DNA from: Kordia algicida
GTDB taxonomy: Bacteria > Bacteroidota > Bacteroidia > Flavobacteriales > Flavobacteriaceae
DNA: 64,000 bases
NCBI RefSeq assembly: GCF_051013375.1
Contig: NZ_CP142125.1
Reading direction: 5' to 3' (one strand)
Positions within the stretch are counted from its first letter, which is position 1. Every line of letters starts with the position of its first letter. Below, in pieces: positions 59,626 through 64,000 of this stretch. Made by a program: the position numbers and the translations under genes. Below the pieces are notes generated by a model. It was not told where the DNA came from. It saw only the letters and a list, made by a program, of their open reading frames with translations, and did not search any database.

Positions 59626-60270
59626 ATGTTTCTCGAAAATACAGTAAATCATAAAGAACAATTTGGTTGGATTGAAGTTATTTGTGGTTCAATGTTCTCT
59701 GGAAAAACCGAAGAATTGATCCGAAGACTCAAACGAGCGCAATTTGCAAAGCAAAAAGTAGAAATATTCAAACCTGCTGTTGACATTCGATATGATGATG
59801 AAAAAGTGGTGTCTCACGACGCAAACGAAATACGCTCTACACCTGTTCCCGCTGCCGCCAATATAAGATTATTAGCCGATAATTGTGATGTTGTTGGAAT
59901 TGATGAAGCACAGTTTTTTGATGATGGAATTGTTGCTGTGTGCAACGATTTAGCCAACAAAGGAATTCGAGTGATTGTTGCTGGACTTGATATGGATTTT
60001 AAGGGAAATCCTTTTGGACCAATGCCTGCACTCATGGCGACAGCCGAATATGTAACAAAAGTACACGCCGTTTGTACCCGAACGGGAAACCTAGCACAAT
60101 ACAGTTTTAGAAAATCCAAAAGCGACGATCTGGTCTTGCTAGGAGAAACTGATGAATACGAGCCATTAAGTCGCGGCGCTTACTACAAAGCAATGCTAAA
60201 AGAATCAGTGAAAGAAATTGAAGTTGATGATGCGGAAGAAATCATTCCCAAACAACAACCTGACAATTAA
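59626..60270 (+). CDS. tdk: Thymidine kinase (type II)
   Basis: This 214-residue cytoplasmic salvage enzyme makes dTMP from thymidine. P-loop GSMFSGKTEEL, the DNA-kinase Asp in VGIDEAQFF, and a C-terminal YEPLSRGAYYK lasso region are present. The usual zinc-binding Cys-x-x-Cys is only partly present (VCTRTGNLAQY has one Cys), so zinc may be absent, as in some other type II forms. It is eight bases upstream of alr, likely one transcript. Confidence 0.93.
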   Translation: MFLENTVNHKEQFGWIEVICGSMFSGKTEELIRRLKRAQFAKQKVEIFKPAVDIRYDDEKVVSHDANEIRSTPVPAAANIRLLADNCDVVGIDEAQFFDDGIVAVCNDLANKGIRVIVAGLDMDFKGNPFGPMPALMATAEYVTKVHAVCTRTGNLAQYSFRKSKSDDLVLLGETDEYEPLSRGAYYKAMLKESVKEIEVDDAEEIIPKQQPDN

Positions 60271-60278
60271 CTACCATA

Positions 60279-61388
60279 ATGTTACACATAGAAGAATCTG
60301 TTTTAGAAATTAATTTTAAAGCGCTACAGCAAAATTTTGAATTCTTAAAATCCAAAACAAAAGCTGACACAAAATTTTTAGCCGTTGTCAAAGCCTTTGG
60401 CTACGGAAGTGATGCCATCGAAGTTGCAAAATTCCTTCAAGACGAACTTAATGTTGATTATTTTGCCGTTGCCTATATCAGAGAAGGTGCATATTTACGA
60501 GCCGCAGGAATTACAACACCTATTTTAGTGCTGCATCCGCAAATTGTAAATTTGAAACACGCCATTGCATATAATTTAGAACCTAGTTTATACAATGATC
60601 GTATTTTTAACGCGTTTGCAAAAGAAGCCGCAAAACAAGGAAAAAAAGACTATCCTGTACATTTAAAATTCAATACAGGCTTAAATCGTTTAGGATTTTT
60701 TCATACCGATACCGATTATATCTTTAAAAAACTAAAAACACTTTCACAGATAAAAGCAGTTTCATTATTCTCGCATTTGGCTGCCTCAGAAGATAAAAAC
60801 GAAATAGATTTTACCAAAAATCAAATCCGCTTATTCAATGATGTTGTAGCCAATTTTGAACAAACATTCAACTACAAACCTATTTTACACATGACCAATA
60901 CTTCTGGGATTTTAAACTACCCCGAAGCACATTTTGACATGGTTCGTACAGGAATTGGTTTGTATGGTTTTGGAAACGATCCGAAATACGACAAACATTT
61001 ACAACCTGTTGCTTCTTTAAAATCGGTCATCTCACAAATACATCGTATTGAAAAAGGAGAAAGTGTAGGTTACAATCGCGCATTTGTCGCAAACGATTAT
61101 ACGACTATTGCTACGATTCCTATTGGACATGCAGACGGCATCAGCAGACAATTTGGAAACGGCGTCGGAAGTGTTGTCATCAATGGAAAAAAAGCGCCAA
61201 TCATAGGAAATGTGTGTATGGATATGCTGATGGTAAATATCACAGGAATTCGTTGTAATGAAGGAGATGAAGTCATCATTTTTGGTGAAGGACAAACTGC
61301 TGAAGAATTGGCTTCAAAAATAAATACAATCTCTTACGAAATCCTCACAGCGGTTTCTCAACGAATAAAACGTGTATTTCTTCGGTAA
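60279..61388 (+). CDS. alr: Alanine racemase
   Basis: The 369-residue PLP enzyme supplies D-alanine for peptidoglycan. The PLP lysine is in LAVVKAFGYGSDAIEVA; other blocks are FNTGLNRLGF, MVRTGIGLYGFG, the second catalytic Tyr in SVGYNRAF and IGNVCMDMLMV. Full length. It follows tdk by eight bases, a common flavobacterial pairing, and is followed by mscL after 87 bp. Confidence 0.96.
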   Translation: MLHIEESVLEINFKALQQNFEFLKSKTKADTKFLAVVKAFGYGSDAIEVAKFLQDELNVDYFAVAYIREGAYLRAAGITTPILVLHPQIVNLKHAIAYNLEPSLYNDRIFNAFAKEAAKQGKKDYPVHLKFNTGLNRLGFFHTDTDYIFKKLKTLSQIKAVSLFSHLAASEDKNEIDFTKNQIRLFNDVVANFEQTFNYKPILHMTNTSGILNYPEAHFDMVRTGIGLYGFGNDPKYDKHLQPVASLKSVISQIHRIEKGESVGYNRAFVANDYTTIATIPIGHADGISRQFGNGVGSVVINGKKAPIIGNVCMDMLMVNITGIRCNEGDEVIIFGEGQTAEELASKINTISYEILTAVSQRIKRVFLR

Positions 61389-61475
61389 TTGTACCAAAAG
61401 TCTATTTTAACAAATTGAAAACTAGTATATTTTTCACTACATTTAGATTCAATTAATAACTAACAATCAAATATT

Positions 61476-61883
61476 ATGTTTAAAGAATTTAAAGAATTTA
61501 TCATGACGGGCAATGTTGTTGATCTTGCCGTTGCCGTAATTATGGCAGGTGCTATTGGCGCAGTTGTGAAAGGATTTGTAAGCAATATCGTGATGCCAGT
61601 TGTCGGATATTTTACAGGTGGAACAGACTTTAATGATAAGAAAATTATTTTAAGTGAAGCTGTGGTTGATGCTACAGGAAAAGTTGTTACTCCAGAAAAT
61701 GCTATTATGTGGGGAAGTTGGATAAACACTATTGTAAACTTAATTATTGTAGGTTTTGTAATGTTTATGATTGTAAAAGCATACAACAAAGTAAGAAAGA
61801 AAAAAGAAGAAGCTCCAGCAGCACCAGCAGGACCTTCTCAAGAAGAATTATTAGCAGAAATTAGAGATTTATTGAAGAAATAA
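61476..61883 (+). CDS. mscL: Large-conductance mechanosensitive channel
   Basis: This 135-residue inner-membrane protein opens under hypoosmotic shock. The N-terminal KEFKEFIMTGNVVDLAVAVIMAGAIGAVVKGFVSNIVMP is the classic first pore helix; the second helix lies at about 88-108. The Ala/Pro-rich, then charged C-terminal bundle (PSQEELLAEIRDLLKK) is normal. A strong terminator follows. Confidence 0.96.
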   Translation: MFKEFKEFIMTGNVVDLAVAVIMAGAIGAVVKGFVSNIVMPVVGYFTGGTDFNDKKIILSEAVVDATGKVVTPENAIMWGSWINTIVNLIIVGFVMFMIVKAYNKVRKKKEEAPAAPAGPSQEELLAEIRDLLKK

Positions 61884-61900
61884 TTAACTTCATTACACAT

Positions 61901-61936
61901 AACAAAAGCCACTCCGTAATGAGTGGCTTTTGTGTT
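61901..61936 (+). terminator. Terminator after mscL
   Basis: ACAAAAGCCACTC pairs with GAGTGGCTTTTGT over a 6-nt loop, the stem itself containing the T run. Confidence 0.8.
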
Positions 61937-62049
61937 ATATATAACTTTTTGTGAAATTTTTGAGATATCAAAAAAATTATACAAACCATACTGTATTTAT
62001 TCCTAATTTTGCCAAATATACCTAATTACAAAGACCAAAAATTAAATAC

Positions 62050-63039
62050 ATGAAAGTAGCAGTCGTTGGCGCAACAGGAATGGTAGGAACCGTGATGCTT
62101 AAAGTATTAGCAGAACAAAATTTTCCTGTTACAACCTTAATTCCAGTAGCTTCTGAAAGATCTATTGGAAAAGAAATTACCTATCAAGGAAACGCATATC
62201 CTATTGTAAGTATGCAAGATGCTATTGACGCCAAACCAGATATTGCCTTATTTTCTGCGGGCGGAGGCACTTCCTTAGAATGGGCTCCAAAATTTGAAGC
62301 CGCAGGAACAACCGTAATTGACAATTCTTCGGCATGGCGAATGGATCATTCTAAAAAATTAGTTGTTCCAGAAATCAATGCGACGCAATTAACCTCAACC
62401 GATAAAATTATTGCAAACCCAAACTGTTCTACCATTCAAATGGTAGTTGCTTTGGCACCATTGCACAAAAAATATAAAATAAAACGTATTGTAGTTTCTA
62501 CCTATCAATCTATTACGGGAACTGGCGTAAAAGCGGTTCGTCAATTAGAAAGTGAATATGCTGGTGAGAAAGCAGAAATGGCATATCCGTACCCAATTCA
62601 CAGAAATGCATTGCCACATTGTGATGTATTTGAAGAAAACGGCTATACCAAAGAAGAAATGAAATTGGTACGCGAAACTCAGAAAATTTTAAACGATAAA
62701 ACTATTGCAATTACAGCAACAGCCATTCGTATTCCTGTAGTTGGTGGACATTCTGAAAGTGTTAATGTAGAATTTGAAAATGATTTTGATGTTGATGAAG
62801 TTCGTCAATTATTACAAGAATCTCCTGGAATTATTGTTCAAGATAATCCTGATGCAGATGAATATCCGATGCCAATTTACGCAGAAGGAAAAGATGAAGT
62901 TTTCGTGGGAAGAATTCGTCGTGATGGTTCGCAACCAAATTCTTTAAACATGTGGATTGTGTCCGATAATTTACGCAAAGGAGCTGCGACAAACGCAGTA
63001 CAAATTGCTCAACATTTAGTAGACCACAAATTGGTTTAA
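62050..63039 (+). CDS. asd: Aspartate-semialdehyde dehydrogenase
   Basis: This 329-residue cytoplasmic enzyme of the lysine, threonine and methionine pathway reduces aspartyl phosphate with NADPH. NADP site VVGATGMVGTVML, active-site Cys in NPNCSTIQ, GTGVKAVRQLE, and IRIPVVGGHSESV holding the catalytic His. Length is normal. A -7-like element TAATTTTG lies at 62004-62011. It is a single gene with a strong hairpin after it. Confidence 0.96.
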   Translation: MKVAVVGATGMVGTVMLKVLAEQNFPVTTLIPVASERSIGKEITYQGNAYPIVSMQDAIDAKPDIALFSAGGGTSLEWAPKFEAAGTTVIDNSSAWRMDHSKKLVVPEINATQLTSTDKIIANPNCSTIQMVVALAPLHKKYKIKRIVVSTYQSITGTGVKAVRQLESEYAGEKAEMAYPYPIHRNALPHCDVFEENGYTKEEMKLVRETQKILNDKTIAITATAIRIPVVGGHSESVNVEFENDFDVDEVRQLLQESPGIIVQDNPDADEYPMPIYAEGKDEVFVGRIRRDGSQPNSLNMWIVSDNLRKGAATNAVQIAQHLVDHKLV

Positions 63040-63050
63040 TATTCAAACTA

Positions 63051-63087
63051 AAAAAAGGACACTTCGACTCCGCTCAGTGTCCTTTTT
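63051..63087 (+). terminator. Terminator after asd
   Basis: AAAAAGGACACT pairs with AGTGTCCTTTTT; the loop CTTCGACTCCGCTC belongs to a hairpin family common in flavobacteria and nearly matches the complement of 40699-40720. Confidence 0.9.
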
Positions 63088-63212
63088 CTTTCCAAATAAC
63101 TATAAATTAGTCAGTTATTAAACGTACTTTATAGTTCACATTGTCGAAAATAGTTGGTAAATACGGTATCTTTTTCCTATCTTAATAGGACACTAACTCA
63201 AAATTTTCGCGT

Positions 63213-63596
63213 ATGAATTCTAAGTTTACCAAAATTATCCGTTTTGTATTAGGGCTAATTCTCATCGTATTTGGCGCAAACAAGCTCTTAATGATTTTTA
63301 ATGAAACTGGCTTTTTACCCGCATTAAAAATGACAACTTTTACAGAATCCTTCGAAAATATTGGATACATTTTACCTGTTGTGGGTGCGCTAGAAGTTTA
63401 CATTGGTATTCTATTAATCATGAAAAAATGGGTGCCTTTTGCCTTAACGCTGCTTGCTCCAATATCAGCAAACATCTTACTATTTCATTTCTTTTTAGAT
63501 CCGTCTAGCGCAATAATTGGCGCACTTTTAGTCGCGTTGTTAAATGGCATTTTAATTTACAAGCATTGGTCACAATTTAAACCCTTGTTCTATTAA
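63213..63596 (+). CDS. DoxX-like membrane protein
   Basis: This 127-residue protein has four hydrophobic segments (about 8-25, 48-67, 72-90, 95-115) and the motifs RFVLGLILIVFGANKL and ILPVVGALEVYIGILLI of the DoxX/DoxD-like family. Members are linked to thiosulfate oxidation or to redox balance at the membrane, but most are uncharacterised. It is a single gene followed by a terminator. Confidence 0.75.
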   Translation: MNSKFTKIIRFVLGLILIVFGANKLLMIFNETGFLPALKMTTFTESFENIGYILPVVGALEVYIGILLIMKKWVPFALTLLAPISANILLFHFFLDPSSAIIGALLVALLNGILIYKHWSQFKPLFY

Positions 63597-63629
63597 TAAA
63601 ACTCACAAAAAAAATCTTAGCATTTTGTT

Positions 63630-63665
63630 AAAACCACTTCAGAATAATTGAAAGTGGTTTTTTTT
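63630..63665 (+). terminator. Terminator after DoxX-like gene
   Basis: AAAACCACTT pairs with AAGTGGTTTT, followed by a run of T. Confidence 0.8.
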
Positions 63666-63780
63666 AGGTTAAATTTGAAGGAAACCAATCCTGTTCTAAT
63701 GAAATACGTGTATGTAATATCTTTTCTTTTTGATTAGATTTTGTATACCAATACCATCAGACAAATAAAAAAATTATAGA

Positions 63781-64000
63781 TGAAACAGTTGTTAAAAATT
63801 AGTTGTCTCGCAGTACTTTTCTTCTCTTGCGAGAAAGAACCCAAAAAAACAGAAATAAAAGTGAATTACCCAGAAACGCAACAAAAAGAAGTGGTTGATA
63901 CCTATTTCGATACCGAAGTAAAAGATCCGTATCGTTGGCTTGAAGACGATCGCTCTAAAGAAACAGAAGCTTGGGTAAAAGATCAAAACAAAACCACTTT
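63781..64000 (+). CDS. Prolyl oligopeptidase (S9A), 5' part
   Basis: The first 73 codons are in the window; the rest lies beyond the edge. A lipoprotein signal is seen (Cys about 17 in LFFSCEKE). The start of the prolyl oligopeptidase propeller follows: TYFDTEVKDPYRWLEDDRSK and then WVKDQN, highly typical of S9A enzymes. The catalytic domain is not visible. Likely a periplasmic, membrane-anchored peptidase that cuts after proline in short peptides. Confidence 0.85.

Noticed and set aside
1..64000. tRNA, rRNA, transposase or integrase genes
   Set aside because: Looked for typical tRNA arms, rRNA stretches and DDE or tyrosine-recombinase motifs; none was seen. The island therefore has no visible mobility gene or tRNA attachment site.

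Overview
The window looks like chromosome of a marine-type flavobacterium (Bacteroidetes, family Flavobacteriaceae). The DNA is AT-rich. Promoters match the Bacteroidetes form (TTG, about 19 nt, TAnnTTTG) and clear Shine-Dalgarno sites are rare. One very large secreted protein ends in a type B sorting domain of the type IX secretion system. There is a complete aerotolerance (bat) operon, and many small palindromic repeats sit between genes. No tRNA, rRNA, CRISPR array, transposase or prophage structural gene was recognised.

Layout. 0-3.4 kb: porin-like barrel, ammonium transporter, tectonin-like secreted protein. 3.5-8.4 kb: housekeeping genes (DUF1761, thioesterase, hydrolase, PrsW-like, yicC-gmk-nadD). 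8.4-16.2 kb: Kbp-like LysM protein, lipoprotein, gpsA, pheS, cvpA, and small frames including a 44-residue peptide with a Gly-Gly motif. 16.3-26.1 kb (minus strand): moxR, DUF58, a BatD-like/DUF4381 protein, batA, a flavodoxin-type oxidoreductase, batB, batC, batD, batE. 26.3-32.1 kb: sodium:solute symporter, aldo/keto reductase, SDR, HD-domain protein, AlbA_2 protein.

32.2-44.5 kb is the most interesting part. It holds fifteen plus-strand genes, nearly all linked to NAD+, ADP-ribose or RNA-end chemistry: an NrtR-like NUDIX regulator, a short PRPP-synthetase-like enzyme, three different ADP-ribosylglycohydrolases, NADAR, an RNase Z-like metallo-hydrolase with an altered metal motif, a macro domain, an ART-like candidate fused to a large unknown region, DUF4291, the tRNA 2'-phosphotransferase KptA, a 2OG-Fe(II) dioxygenase, Sir2, a PPP-type phosphatase and a transglutaminase-like protein. 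Many of the genes overlap or nearly touch. I read this as an ADP-ribose handling, NAD salvage and RNA repair island; its overall biological role is inference.

44.8-52.8 kb: a cell-surface polysaccharide-like group (GH-type hydrolase, Ig-like secreted protein, PTPS-related/GT-C-like 1027-residue membrane protein, a response-regulator/GT2 fusion, a short degenerate GT2). 53.3-64 kb: rsmI, the 1357-residue T9SS substrate, an unknown charged protein, tdk, alr, mscL, asd, a DoxX-like protein and the start of a prolyl oligopeptidase.

At least five families of interspersed, mostly palindromic repeats fill the intergenic gaps, several abutting stop codons. Translation starts were moved to a downstream ATG wherever the longest frame opened with an unsupported TTG or GTG.
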